This document shows positions 8,675 to 17,802 of a stretch of 64,000 bases of DNA, piece by piece. The stretch comes from Microbacterium sp. oral taxon 186 str. F0373 (lineage in GTDB: Bacteria; Actinomycetota; Actinomycetes; Actinomycetales; Microbacteriaceae). The notes beneath the pieces are model-generated. The model ran no database searches. It was given only the letters and a program-made list of their open reading frames with translations, and was not told the origin of the DNA. Made by a program: the position numbers and the translations under genes. The stretch spans positions 1,762,023 to 1,826,022 of the forward strand of contig NZ_KE150457.1 in assembly GCF_000411455.1 (NCBI RefSeq). Reading direction: 5' to 3'. Within the stretch, counting starts at the first letter, position 1. Each line of letters starts with the position of its first letter.

Positions 8675-9853
8675 ATGAGTGCGGATTCGGCGATCGCCAC
8701 GGCAGATCGATCCCGCGCCGCGTTGCCGTGGGGCGAGGTGTGGGGACAGGACGAGGCGTTGCAGCAGCTGCAGGCCGCGGCATCCGATCCCGGTCAGCTC
8801 GCCCATGCCTGGCTGATCACGGGTCCGGCCGGATCGGGCCGCTCGACGCTGGCGGCGGCCTTCGCCGCCGCGCTCATCGCCGAACCGGGCGACGAGGCGG
8901 CCATGCGGCAGGTGCTCGCGGGAACGCACCCCGACCTCACGGCGCTGCGCACCGAGGGCGTCATCATCTCCATCAAGGATGCGCGGGCCCTCGTGGAACG
9001 CTCCTACTTCTCGCCGTCGCTGGGTCGGTACCGCGTCATGGTGATGGAAGATGCCGATCGCATGATCGAACGCACCAGCAACGTGCTGCTGAAGGCACTC
9101 GAAGAGCCTCCCGAGCGCACGGTGTGGATCCTCTGCGCGCCCAGCGAGGCCGACCTCCTGCCCACGATCCGCTCGCGCGTGCGCACACTGCGCCTGCGCG
9201 AGCCCGACATCGCCGACGTCGCCCGGCTCATCGTCACCCGCACCGGCGTCGACGAGCGGACGGCCGAGCAGGCGGCGCGGCTGTCTCAGCGCCACATCGG
9301 CATGGCCGTTCGTCTGGCGACGGATGCCGATGCGCGTGCGCGACGCGACGAGACGCTGCGCGCCGTGCTGTCCGTGCGCGGAGTCGGGTCCGCGGTCGAA
9401 ACAGCGGCGCGCATCGTGCAGCTGGCCACCGACGACGCGAAGGCGCTGACCACCGAGCGCGACGAGGCCGAGCGGGAGGGGCTGTTGCGGACGCTGGGCA
9501 TCACCCCGGGAGCCGCGGTGCCGCCTGCCGTGCGCAGCCAGCTCAGCGCGCTAGAAGACGATCAGAAGCGCCGGGCAACCCGGAGTCTGCGTGACGGCAT
9601 CGACCGCGTCCTGACCGATCTCGAGTCGATGTTCCGCGACGTTCTGATGCTGCAGTTCGGCCGCGACGACGATCTCATCAACCGCGAGTTGGCCGACGCG
9701 CTGGCAGCACTCGCGGCCGCGTGGAGCGCCCCGCGGACGCTCGTCGTGCTCGACGCGATCGCCGCCACCCGCACCAACCTGGAGGGCAACGCCGCCCCCA
9801 CCCTGGCCCTGGAGAGCATGCTCGTGACCGTCGCGAGCGGGAGGACCCTGTGA
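8675..9853 (+). CDS. holB: DNA polymerase III subunit delta'
   Basis: Clamp-loader subunit that helps load the beta sliding clamp. 392 residues with AAA+ fold at the N-terminus, VMVMEDADRMIERTSNVLLKALEEPP (Walker B-like) around residues 120-150, and a helical C-terminal collar. Two features look degenerate: the Walker A loop reads GPAGSGRST, with Arg in place of the nucleotide-binding Lys, and the four-cysteine zinc module before AGTHPDL is gone. Delta' is generally a non-hydrolysing subunit, so the Arg is compatible with function. Start: ATG with TAGGCT at 8663-8668 six bases upstream, probably leaderless. Confidence 0.93.
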   Translation: MSADSAIATADRSRAALPWGEVWGQDEALQQLQAAASDPGQLAHAWLITGPAGSGRSTLAAAFAAALIAEPGDEAAMRQVLAGTHPDLTALRTEGVIISIKDARALVERSYFSPSLGRYRVMVMEDADRMIERTSNVLLKALEEPPERTVWILCAPSEADLLPTIRSRVRTLRLREPDIADVARLIVTRTGVDERTAEQAARLSQRHIGMAVRLATDADARARRDETLRAVLSVRGVGSAVETAARIVQLATDDAKALTTERDEAEREGLLRTLGITPGAAVPPAVRSQLSALEDDQKRRATRSLRDGIDRVLTDLESMFRDVLMLQFGRDDDLINRELADALAALAAAWSAPRTLVVLDAIAATRTNLEGNAAPTLALESMLVTVASGRTL

Positions 9854-11430
9854 CCGAGACACCCCGCCGTCCCCGCCGAACCCTCATCCGCCGTGCGCTG
9901 ATCGCGGTCGCATCCGTCGTCGCGGCATCCACGATGCTCACCGGATGCCTCTATGCGGCGATCCCGCCCGAGAGCGCGGCCACTCCGGCGCCGAGCCGCC
10001 AGCCCGACGTCGAGGGCGTTCCGGCCGGGTCCGAGCAGTTCTACGGGCAGACGCTGGGCTGGAAGGCGTGCACCGGGAGCGATGCCGGCCGTTTCGACTG
10101 CACCACGGTGACGGCCCCGCTGGACTGGTCCGACCCTGCCGTCGGGACGATCGATCTCGCCGTCATCCGACGCGCCGCGACGGACGGGGCGTCGATCGGC
10201 TCACTCCTGACCAACCCGGGAGGTCCGGGCGCGAGCGGGTACGACCTCATCGCCCAGTCCTCGTCGTTCGCGGTGGGCTCCGCGCTGTCGAACGCCTACG
10301 ACGTCATCGGCTTCGACCCCCGCGGCGTCGGCCGCTCGACCGCGGTGCGGTGTTTCGACCCGTCAGCGATGGACGCCTACCTCTTCGACATTCCCGCCGA
10401 TCCGCGCGGCAGCCAGGGGTGGACCGACGAGCTGACGGCGCGAAACCGCGACTTCGTCGCGGCCTGCGAGGCCAACAGCGGCGGCATCCTGCCGTACATC
10501 ACCACCGACAATGCGGCGCGCGACATGGATCTGCTGCGCGCCGTGCTCGGGGACAGCAAGCTCAACTACCTCGGATACTCCTACGGCACGTTCTTGGGCG
10601 CCACCTACGCGAAGCTGTTCCCCGAGCGCGTCGGGCGGCTCGTGCTCGACGGCGCGATCGACCCGTCGGTCTCCGGGCTCGACGTCAGCACGACGCAGGC
10701 GATCGGATTCGAGTCGGCGCTGCGGGCGTACATGGCGGACTGCCTGCAGAGTCGTAGCTGTCCGTTCTCCGGCACGGTCGATGAGGGCATGGCGGCGCTC
10801 GGCACCCTGTTGGCCAGCGTCGATCGCGTACCGCTCACCGCCTCGGACGGCCGCAAGCTGGGGGCCGACACGCTCATGACGGCGATCATCGCCGCCCTCT
10901 ACTCGCAGGACAGCTGGACGTATCTGTCCACCGCGCTCTCGGACGCCCTCGCCGGCAAGCCCGACACCGCGTTCCAGCTCGCGGACTTCTACTACGCGCG
11001 CTCGAACGGCACCTATCAGGACAACTCGACCGAGGCGTTCCGTGCCTACAACTGCATGGACTACCCGCTCGACACCGCGCAGGCCGACAAGGATGCCGCG
11101 GACGCGATCGTGAAGCAGAAGGCGCCGACGATCGCCCCGTACTGGCAGGGCGTCGACGTCTGCGAGGTGTGGCCGTATCCGCCCACCGGCGTGCGTGAGA
11201 AGATCACCGCCGATGGGGCGGCTCCGATCGTCGTCGTCGGCACGACGAACGACCCGGCCACCCCGTACGCGTGGTCGGTGTCGCTCGCGCAGCAGCTGTC
11301 ATCGGGCGTGCTGGTCACCCGCCAAGGCGAGGGCCACACCGGATACAACAAGGGCAACGCCTGCGTCGACAAGGCCGTGGAGTCCTATCTCGTCGACGGT
11401 ACCGTGCCGACCAACGGCCTCACCTGCTGA
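9850..11430 (+). CDS. Secreted alpha/beta hydrolase (tripeptidyl aminopeptidase-like lipoprotein)
   Basis: 526 residues. A basic N-terminus and hydrophobic helix end in the lipobox LTGC, so it is probably an exported lipoprotein. The catalytic domain shows the oxyanion-loop motif TNPGGPGASG, the nucleophile elbow LGYSYGT with Ser244, a late Asp in TTNDPATPYAW and a His in QGEGHTGYN, the pattern of the SlpD/SlpE and proline iminopeptidase-like exported peptidases of actinobacteria. The GTG start overlaps the holB stop. It ends three bases from the convergent metI stop. The peptide substrate cannot be read from sequence. Confidence 0.88.
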   Translation: MTETPRRPRRTLIRRALIAVASVVAASTMLTGCLYAAIPPESAATPAPSRQPDVEGVPAGSEQFYGQTLGWKACTGSDAGRFDCTTVTAPLDWSDPAVGTIDLAVIRRAATDGASIGSLLTNPGGPGASGYDLIAQSSSFAVGSALSNAYDVIGFDPRGVGRSTAVRCFDPSAMDAYLFDIPADPRGSQGWTDELTARNRDFVAACEANSGGILPYITTDNAARDMDLLRAVLGDSKLNYLGYSYGTFLGATYAKLFPERVGRLVLDGAIDPSVSGLDVSTTQAIGFESALRAYMADCLQSRSCPFSGTVDEGMAALGTLLASVDRVPLTASDGRKLGADTLMTAIIAALYSQDSWTYLSTALSDALAGKPDTAFQLADFYYARSNGTYQDNSTEAFRAYNCMDYPLDTAQADKDAADAIVKQKAPTIAPYWQGVDVCEVWPYPPTGVREKITADGAAPIVVVGTTNDPATPYAWSVSLAQQLSSGVLVTRQGEGHTGYNKGNACVDKAVESYLVDGTVPTNGLTC

Positions 11431-11433
11431 TCG

Positions 11434-12093
11434 CTAACGACGCAGGACGCGTCGAGCGAGGGCGTTGCCCACGAACTGCACGAGCTGCACGATGACGATG
11501 ATCACGAGCACCGCCGACCACGTCACCCACGGGTTGAACTGTTTGAAGCCGTAGTTGATGGCGAACTCGCCGAGACCGCCCGCGCCGATGGCGCCGGCCA
11601 TCGCCGTCATGTCCACGAGGGCGACGACGACGAAGGTGTAACCCAGCAGGAGCGGGCCGAGCGCCTCGCGCGGGATCAGTCGGAACAGGATCCTGGAGCG
11701 GCTTGCTCCCGCGGCGCGCGCCGCCTCCACCACGCCCGGGCGCACCGTCAGCAGGTTCTGTTCGACGATGCGACTGATCGCGAACAGCGACGCGATCGTG
11801 ATCGCGAAGATCGCGAACGGCACGCCGATGCCGGGAAGTCCGATGCCGCGGGCGATCGGTTGGACAGCGGCGAGCAGAATGATGAACGGTATCGGACGGA
11901 AAGTGTTCACGATGACGTTGAGAACCCCGAACACCACGCGGTGGGGAAAGAGGCTGCCGGCCCGCGTGGCGTAGAGCGCCATTCCGAGCACCAGGCCGCC
12001 GAGGCCGCCGAGCAGCAGCCCGGCGGAGGCGACGTAGAGGGTCTCGACCGTCGCGTCCCAGAGCTGCGGCAGAAGAGTGATGAGCCTATCCAC
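11434..12093 (-). CDS. metI: Methionine ABC transporter permease
   Basis: 219 residues with about five transmembrane helices and the BPD_transp_1 EAA loop (EAARAAGASRSRILFRLIPREAL), which docks on MetN. Homologues form the D-methionine/L-methionine importer with MetN and MetQ. Start ATG at 12093 overlaps metN by eight bases, so translation is coupled. Last gene of the metQ-metN-metI unit. Confidence 0.93.
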   Translation of the reverse strand: MDRLITLLPQLWDATVETLYVASAGLLLGGLGGLVLGMALYATRAGSLFPHRVVFGVLNVIVNTFRPIPFIILLAAVQPIARGIGLPGIGVPFAIFAITIASLFAISRIVEQNLLTVRPGVVEAARAAGASRSRILFRLIPREALGPLLLGYTFVVVALVDMTAMAGAIGAGGLGEFAINYGFKQFNPWVTWSAVLVIIVIVQLVQFVGNALARRVLRR

Positions 12094-13126
12094 GAGTGTC
12101 CTCCTCGGTCAGACGAGCGACGGTGGATGCCGCCGCCAGTGCGCGCTCCACGGCATCCGCCTCGCCGGTGAGCGCGAGGGTGAGGTGGCCGAACACGCGA
12201 CCGTGGATGTCGTTGATACCGCCGTGGACGACTTCGAATCTCACGCCGTGCGCGGCAAGGGTCGCGAAGACCTGGGCCTGCGCGGAACCCTCGCCCTCGC
12301 GGACGTCGATGGTGACGATGCGCCCGTCGTGCCGCGCGCGCAGTGCAGCAAGGTCGGCGCCGCGGGGGACCTCGTCGATGACGCTCGCCACGAAGCGTGC
12401 GGTGGCGGGGTGCTGGGGGGCGGAGAGTACGTCGAACACGCCGCCGGACTCGATGACACGACCGTCCTCCATGACGACGACGCGGTCGGCGATGACCCGG
12501 ATCACCTCCATCTCGTGCGTGATGAGCACGATCGTCACGCCGAGTTCACGATTCACGCGTCGCAGGAGAGCGAGAACCTCCTGTGTGGTGTCGGGGTCGA
12601 GGGCGCTCGTGGCCTCGTCGGCGAGGAGGATGCGAGGGCTCGTCGCGAGAGCGCGGGCGATGCCGACGCGCTGCTTCTGCCCGCCCGAGAGCTGTTCCGG
12701 GTAGGCGTTCGCCCGGGCGGCGAGGCCGACGAAGTCGAGCAGCTCGGCCACGCGATGGCGGATCTCGCTCCGCGGCCTGCCGGCGACCTCGAGCGGGTAG
12801 GCGATGTTGCCCGCGACGGTGCGCGAGTCGAAGAGGTTGAACTGCTGGAAGATCATCCCGATATCGGAGCGGAGGCGGCGCAGCTGCCGTTCGGGCAGCC
12901 GCGTGATGTCGGTGCCGTCGATCTCGACCGCGCCTGTCGTGGGGATCTCGAGGGCATTGATCAGGCGCAGGAGGGTGGACTTGCCCGCCCCCGAGTAGCC
13001 GATGACGCCGCACACCTCGCCGGCCGCGATCTGAAGTGAGACGTCGTCGAGGGCGACGACGGGTGGAGCGCCTTTCGTCTGCGGCGGATAGGTCTTGGTC
13101 GCGGAGACCAGTCGGATGAGGCTCAT
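12086..13126 (-). CDS. metN: Methionine ABC transporter ATP-binding protein
   Basis: ATPase of the methionine importer. 346 residues: Walker A GYSGAGKST, signature LSGGQKQR, Walker B ILLADEATSALD, and a C-terminal NIL (ACT-like) regulatory domain from about residue 265 that in E. coli MetN binds methionine and inhibits transport. I start at the ATG at 13126 (MSLIRLVSATKTYPP), which matches the family N-terminus; an upstream in-frame start adds 24 unlikely basic residues. An 18-bp hairpin separates it from metQ. Confidence 0.94.
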   Translation of the reverse strand: MSLIRLVSATKTYPPQTKGAPPVVALDDVSLQIAAGEVCGVIGYSGAGKSTLLRLINALEIPTTGAVEIDGTDITRLPERQLRRLRSDIGMIFQQFNLFDSRTVAGNIAYPLEVAGRPRSEIRHRVAELLDFVGLAARANAYPEQLSGGQKQRVGIARALATSPRILLADEATSALDPDTTQEVLALLRRVNRELGVTIVLITHEMEVIRVIADRVVVMEDGRVIESGGVFDVLSAPQHPATARFVASVIDEVPRGADLAALRARHDGRIVTIDVREGEGSAQAQVFATLAAHGVRFEVVHGGINDIHGRVFGHLTLALTGEADAVERALAAASTVARLTEEDTRG

Positions 13127-13163
13127 GAGATCTCGCTCGGTGTCGATGGACGGACGACGAACG

Positions 13164-13203
13164 CGCGCATGCGGCCCTGCCCGTAGGCGGGGCCGCATGC
13201 GCG
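13164..13203 (-). terminator. Strong intercistronic hairpin between metQ and metN
   Basis: Perfect 14-bp inverted repeat (13164-13177 with 13190-13203) continued inside by a G-U and three G-C pairs closing on CGTA, about 18 bp in all. There is no T run on the minus strand, so it may reduce rather than stop read-through, or protect the metQ mRNA 3' end. Confidence 0.6.
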
Positions 13204-13207
13204 GTGG

Positions 13208-14101
13208 TCACTGCTGGGCGCGGATGTCGTCCTCGGTCTTCTTGAGCGAGCTGACGAGGTCGGCGACCGGCGTCTTCAGCAGCACGGCGCTGCCGCCGGA
13301 TGCGTCGAGCACCCCTTGCTGCACCGATGCCGTCTCCTGGTAGATCTTCACGAGCTTCTGGTACGTCGGGTTGTCGGCATCCTTCGCCTTGGCGGCGAAG
13401 ACGTTGATGTACGGGAAGGCCGCGGGATCGGACGGGTCGTCCTGCGCGAGAAGCTGGTCCTTGGTCAGTCCGGACTTCGCGACGAAGTCGTTGTTGACGA
13501 CGGCTCCGGCGAAATCGGGGAGGGAGGATGCCGTGAAGTCGGCGGCCACGGCCTCGACGTTCGCCTTGGACCCGGGCTGGATGTCGGCCACGGTCGAGAA
13601 GATCGATCCGCCGCCCTTGAGCGAGATCAAGCCGGCCGACTGCAGCACGAGCAGGGCGCGTGCCTGGTTGGACTCGTCGTTGGGGACGGCGATCGTGCCA
13701 CCGTTCGGGATGTCCGCGACGCTCTTGTACTTCGTCGAGTACAGGCCCAGCGGGTAGATCGCAGTCGCACCGACCGGGACCAGATCGTCGCCCGCCTTCA
13801 CGTTGTAGGTCGCGAGGTAGATGATGTGCTGGAACTGGTTGAGGTCGAGCTCGCCCGCAGACAGGGCGGGGTTGGGCTGGTCGTAGGCGTCGAAGTTCAC
13901 GATCTCGACGTTGATCCCTTCGGCGGCCGCAGCATCCTTGTAGGTCTGCCAGTACGGGTCGCCCGCGCCGACGACACCGATGCGGACGGGGTCCTGCGCG
14001 CCGCCGGTGCCCTCCGCGGGGGCGGCGGCGCCGGATGCGCAGGCGCTCAGAAGAAGGGCAAGGGGAACGGCCAGGATCGCGGCCAGGGACTTTCGGGACA
14101 T
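13208..14101 (-). CDS. metQ: Methionine-binding lipoprotein (NlpA/MetQ family)
   Basis: Substrate-binding protein for the methionine importer, anchored outside the membrane. 297 residues: signal peptide MSRKSLAAILAVPLALLLSAC with lipobox LSAC, then the MetQ fold (VRIGVVGAGDPYWQTYKDAAAAEG, VEIVNFDAYDQPNPALSAGELDLNQFQH). The ATG at 14101 is preceded by AAGGAG at minus-strand positions 14114-14109; a longer reading would skip this site. First gene of the met unit, with a long structured leader just upstream. Confidence 0.95.
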   Translation of the reverse strand: MSRKSLAAILAVPLALLLSACASGAAAPAEGTGGAQDPVRIGVVGAGDPYWQTYKDAAAAEGINVEIVNFDAYDQPNPALSAGELDLNQFQHIIYLATYNVKAGDDLVPVGATAIYPLGLYSTKYKSVADIPNGGTIAVPNDESNQARALLVLQSAGLISLKGGGSIFSTVADIQPGSKANVEAVAADFTASSLPDFAGAVVNNDFVAKSGLTKDQLLAQDDPSDPAAFPYINVFAAKAKDADNPTYQKLVKIYQETASVQQGVLDASGGSAVLLKTPVADLVSSLKKTEDDIRAQQ

Positions 14102-14114
14102 GGTGGTGCTCCTT

Positions 14115-14186
14115 GTGGATCGGGGCACCGCGTCGCGCGGGATCTCTCGGCTACCCGCGCTCGCCTCGTCGCGGTGCCTGATCCAC
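14115..14186 (-). promoter_or_regulatory. Structured 5' leader of metQ (nested 23-bp hairpin)
   Basis: Three nested perfect stems: 14115-14121 with 14180-14186 (7 bp), 14124-14132 with 14170-14178 (9 bp), and 14135-14141 with 14154-14160 (7 bp), around a 12-base loop and a 9-base side bulge. The outer stem ends directly against the metQ Shine-Dalgarno. The core motifs of SAM-I/SAM-IV riboswitches are not recognisable, so the ligand or protein it might sense is unknown. Position upstream of a methionine importer suggests methionine- or SAM-linked control; that is inference. Confidence 0.5.
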
Positions 14187-14327
14187 GGTAGGCACAGTGG
14201 ACCGAGGTCGTGGAATCGCTCCGTAACACGGCGACACCGCGCGGGTGAGGCGGTCGCCGTCGTGGTTCGCGACCGGGCTCCGGACCCTGTAAGATCGGTG
14301 ATCGTGCATGGCGCTCCGGCTCCTTGC

Positions 14328-14403
14328 GCCGCCTTAGCTCAGACGGCAGAGCGATTCACTCGTAATGAATAGGTCAAGGGTTCGATTCCCTTAGGCGGCT
14401 CCA
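14328..14403 (+). tRNA. tRNA-Thr (anticodon CGU)
   Basis: Complete cloverleaf: acceptor GCCGCCT (14328-14334) pairs with AGGCGGC (14393-14399), D-arm TAGCTCAGACGGCAGAGC, anticodon loop CTCGTAA with anticodon CGT, TPsiC loop TTCGATT. CCA is encoded at 14401-14403. TAAGAT at 14290-14295 is a candidate -10 box. Confidence 0.97.
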
Positions 14404-14429
14404 CTTCTTCACCGACTTCGGGGAGACCG

Positions 14430-14825
14430 ATGGATCACGCGATCGACGCGCTGATCGAGATCTTCACCTGGGTCGGTTTCGGCGCCTTCCTCCTCCTCGC
14501 GATCGCCGTCGTGATCGCGTGGGCGGCCGACGGCACCTGGTTGCCGGCCGACGCGATCATCGACCGTGACGGTGAGCAGCCGGTCGCGCGGTGGTTCGAC
14601 GCCGACGGGGACGCCAACAGTGCACCGCTGTCGGCGGCGGATGCCGCGGTCATCGGCGACGCGGACGCGGCGTCCATCTGGTATCGCCATGGCTGGCAGG
14701 GGCGCATGCGCCTGCAGCGACGGCCCGCCGGACTGCGAACACTGACGTGGTCGGCGGTGGGGATGCTCGCGTTGGGGGTCGTCAGTCTCGTCGCGGGTTG
14801 GGTGCTCTACTTCGCTCGCGGCTGA
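14430..14825 (+). CDS. Hypothetical membrane protein
   Basis: 131 residues, not recognised. Two transmembrane helices, one near residues 10-33 and one near 106-129, bracket a hydrophilic acidic domain with several Trp and Asp residues. GGGGAGA precedes the ATG. It lies between tRNA-Thr and an MMPL exporter and shares a direction with both; no function can be assigned. Confidence 0.75.
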   Translation: MDHAIDALIEIFTWVGFGAFLLLAIAVVIAWAADGTWLPADAIIDRDGEQPVARWFDADGDANSAPLSAADAAVIGDADAASIWYRHGWQGRMRLQRRPAGLRTLTWSAVGMLALGVVSLVAGWVLYFARG

Positions 14826-14887
14826 GGGCGGCGGCCGCCTGCAGATCGGGGTGGCGCGCTCGGATTATTACTAGATAAGCTAGCGAC

Positions 14888-17170
14888 ATGACTCGTCGCA
14901 CCGGCACCCCCACCCGCTGGCTGCGTATCGGCACTCCTGTGCTGCTCGTCCTCATCTGGTTGGTGGGCGGCTCCATCGGTGGCCCGTACTTCGGCAAGGT
15001 CGACGAGGTCGCCACCAACGATCAGTCCTCGTTCCTGCCGTCGTCGGCGGAGTCGACGCAGGTGCAGGAGCGGCTCTCGCAGTTCACCGGCGGCGACAGC
15101 ATCCCGGCCGTGGTGGTCGTCACCGATGAGGGAGCGCTGAGCGCCGCCCAGCTCACCCAGATCACCGAACTCGCCGCCACGATCTCCGACGTCGAGGGCG
15201 TCGAGCAGGTCTCGCCGGCGATCCCGTCCGACGACGGCGAGGCGGTGCAGTTCTTCGTGCCGATCTCGACCTCGGGCGACGTCGGTGAGACGGTCACGGC
15301 CGTCCGCGAGAGCATCGAGAAGAACCTCCCGACGGGCCTGGAGGCGTGGGTGACCGGGCCCGCCGGCTTCACCGCCGATCTGGTGGCCGGGTTCCTCGGC
15401 ATCGACGGGATTCTGCTCGCCGTCGCGCTCGGCGCCGTGTTCATCATCCTCGTCATCGTCTACCGATCGTCGCTGCTGCCGATCCTCGTGCTGCTGACCT
15501 CGACGTTCGCGCTGTGCGTCGCGCTGCTGACGGTCTGGTGGCTGGCCAAGGCCGGCATCTTCGTGCTCAACGGACAGGTCCAGGGCATCCTTTTCATCCT
15601 CGTGATCGGTGCCGCCACGGACTACGCCCTGCTCTACACCGCACGTTTCCGCGAAGCGATCGGCACGGGGGCGAAGCGCTGGGATGCCGCGCTCATGGCC
15701 TGGCGCGGCGCCTTCGAGCCGATCATCGCCTCCGGCGGCACCGTGATCGCGGGCCTGCTCTGCCTGCTGCTCAGCGACCTCGCCAGCAACCGCGCGCTCG
15801 GGCCGATCGCCTCGATCGGCATCGCCTTCGCGGTGCTGTCCGCTCTCACCTTCCTGCCCGCGCTGCTCGCGATCTTCGGCCGGGCGGCCTTCTGGCCGTT
15901 CATCCCGAAGGGCGCTGACGGCGACCCGGGCGACAACGCCGAGCGTCTCGTCACCGACCCGAGCGCTCCCGTTCGCGGCTTCTGGGGTCGCCAGGCGCGC
16001 CTGGTCGCGCGCCACGCGCGGCCGGTGTGGATCATCTCGACGGTCGTGCTGCTCGCGGCATCTGTCGGGGTGCTGCAGCTCAAGGCCGACGGCGTGCCGC
16101 AGAGCGACCTGGTGCTGGGAGCCTCGCAGGCTCGAGACGGGCAGGACGTCCTCGCGCAGCACTTCGCTGCGGGGTCGGGGAGCCCCGCGTACATCGTCGT
16201 GCCCCAGGATCGCGTCGCGGATGCCGTGACCGTGCTCGAGAAGGCGCCCGGCATCGAGTCCGTCGCGGCGACCGCCAAAGACATCGCCTCGGGTCAGGTC
16301 GGCGTCTCGGTGCAGGGCGGCACCCCGGTGTACACGCTGGCCGGTCCGCCGAGCGCCACCCCGCCTGAGCCGACGGTGGTCGACGGTGACGTGCTGCTGG
16401 TGGCGACGCTGTCGGATGAGGCCGACTCGCTCGCGGCGGAGCAGACCGTGCGCGACCTGCGGACGACCTTCACGAGCGAGCTCGGCGCGAACGTCGCACT
16501 GGTCGGCGGACCCACGGCGATCGATCTCGACACGAACGACACGTCGGTCCGCGACCGCACTCTCATCATCCCGGTGATCCTGGCTGTCATCCTCGTCATC
16601 CTCATGCTGCTGCTGCGAGCGGTCGTCGCCCCGGTCATCCTGATCCTGAGCGTGATCCTCTCGTTCGGTGCCGCGCTCGGAGTCAGCGCGCTGGTCTTCG
16701 ACAACCTGTTCCACTTCCCGGGAGCCGATCCGGCGGTGCCCCTGTACGGCTTCGTCTTCCTCGTGGCTCTGGGCGTCGATTACAACATCTTCCTCATGTC
16801 GCGCGTGCGGGAGGAGTCGAAGCGGCACGGCACACGCCCCGGCATCCTGCGCGGACTCGTCGCGACGGGGGGCGTGATCACGTCGGCCGGACTCGTGCTG
16901 GCGGCCACCTTCGCCGCGCTCGGGGTGATTCCGATCCTGTTCCTCGCCCAGCTCGCGTTCATCGTCGCCTTCGGGGTGCTGCTGGACACCTTCGTCGTGC
17001 GCTCGCTGCTGGTGCCGGCGGCGACCTACGACCCCGGGCGGCGGATCTGGTGGCCCTCGCGGCTCGCGCGCTCGGACCTCGACGCTGCTCCGAACTCCTC
17101 CATTCCTGCGGCTGAGGCCGCGACACGCCGGTCGCGGCGGCAGAACCGGAACGACGCGCGGGGGTTGTGA
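14888..17170 (+). CDS. MMPL/RND-family membrane transporter
   Basis: 760 residues with the MMPL layout: TM1, a large extracytoplasmic loop (about residues 40-165), five helices including the AATDYALLYTARFREAI segment with the Asp-Tyr pair that relays protons in this family, a second loop, then a second helix block with FLVALGVDYNIFLMSRVREE. Such proteins export lipids or hydrophobic compounds using proton motive force; the substrate is unknown. ATG has TAAGCT at 14876-14881 six bases upstream, and the AT-rich stretch 14862-14881 (ATTATTACTAGATAAGCTAG) is out of character for this genome and could be an operator, for example of a MarR-type regulator. Confidence 0.9.
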   Translation: MTRRTGTPTRWLRIGTPVLLVLIWLVGGSIGGPYFGKVDEVATNDQSSFLPSSAESTQVQERLSQFTGGDSIPAVVVVTDEGALSAAQLTQITELAATISDVEGVEQVSPAIPSDDGEAVQFFVPISTSGDVGETVTAVRESIEKNLPTGLEAWVTGPAGFTADLVAGFLGIDGILLAVALGAVFIILVIVYRSSLLPILVLLTSTFALCVALLTVWWLAKAGIFVLNGQVQGILFILVIGAATDYALLYTARFREAIGTGAKRWDAALMAWRGAFEPIIASGGTVIAGLLCLLLSDLASNRALGPIASIGIAFAVLSALTFLPALLAIFGRAAFWPFIPKGADGDPGDNAERLVTDPSAPVRGFWGRQARLVARHARPVWIISTVVLLAASVGVLQLKADGVPQSDLVLGASQARDGQDVLAQHFAAGSGSPAYIVVPQDRVADAVTVLEKAPGIESVAATAKDIASGQVGVSVQGGTPVYTLAGPPSATPPEPTVVDGDVLLVATLSDEADSLAAEQTVRDLRTTFTSELGANVALVGGPTAIDLDTNDTSVRDRTLIIPVILAVILVILMLLLRAVVAPVILILSVILSFGAALGVSALVFDNLFHFPGADPAVPLYGFVFLVALGVDYNIFLMSRVREESKRHGTRPGILRGLVATGGVITSAGLVLAATFAALGVIPILFLAQLAFIVAFGVLLDTFVVRSLLVPAATYDPGRRIWWPSRLARSDLDAAPNSSIPAAEAATRRSRRQNRNDARGL

Positions 17171-17217
17171 ACGGGCAGCGCTGACCGCAGCGGTGCCGAA
17201 GGGTTAGCCTCGGTGGT

Positions 17218-17802
17218 ATGACCAGAGCACTGTTCATCGTCGATGTCCAAAACGACTTCACGGAGGGCGGGGCGCTCGCCGTCGCCGGTGGCGACGCGGT
17301 CGCGCGCGGCCTGACGGCATACCTGTCCGCCCACGCCGCCGACTATGACCTCATCATCGCGTCGCGTGACTGGCATGAAGGCCACACCGACAACGGCGGT
17401 CACTTCGCGACCGATGCCGCCCCCGACTTCGTCGACACCTGGCCGGTGCACTGCGTCGCCGACACGCCCGGGGCCGACTACGACGCCGAACTCGTCACGG
17501 ATGCCGTGACCCACCACGTGAAGAAGGGACAGGGCATGCCCGCCTACTCGCTGTTCGAAGGAACCACGGATGCCGGTGAGAAGGTGTCGTCGCTGCTGAG
17601 CGTGCACGGCGTCACGGACGTGGACGTCGCGGGGCTCGCCACCGACTACTGCGTGCGCGCGTCAGCGCTCGACGCGATCGAACACGGACTCCACGTGCGC
17701 GTTCTCACGGAGCTCGTCGCGGGTGTCGCGTCGGAGACCTCCGCTGCTGCGCTTGCTGAGCTCGCCCACGCGGGCGCCGAGCTGGTCGGAGTGGCAGCGT
17801 GA
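17218..17802 (+). CDS. pncA: Nicotinamidase
   Basis: Hydrolyses nicotinamide to nicotinate for NAD salvage. 194 residues of the isochorismatase-like fold. The catalytic triad is visible: D9 in FIVDVQNDF, a Lys in HHVKKGQ (about residue 102), and C145 in ATDYCVRAS. Metal ligands fit the DWHEGH motif near 54-59. TAGCCT at 17205-17210 lies seven bases before the ATG, so probably leaderless. Its stop overlaps the next start (GTGA). Confidence 0.95.
   Translation: MTRALFIVDVQNDFTEGGALAVAGGDAVARGLTAYLSAHAADYDLIIASRDWHEGHTDNGGHFATDAAPDFVDTWPVHCVADTPGADYDAELVTDAVTHHVKKGQGMPAYSLFEGTTDAGEKVSSLLSVHGVTDVDVAGLATDYCVRASALDAIEHGLHVRVLTELVAGVASETSAAALAELAHAGAELVGVAA

Noticed and set aside
14102..14230. SAM riboswitch upstream of metQ
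   Set aside because: No conserved SAM-I/IV core sequence could be found; only the nested hairpin is certain, so it is reported as an unnamed leader.
14807..16828. 673-codon minus-strand frame
   Set aside because: Antisense to the MMPL transporter, with repetitive Asp/Arg/Glu product.
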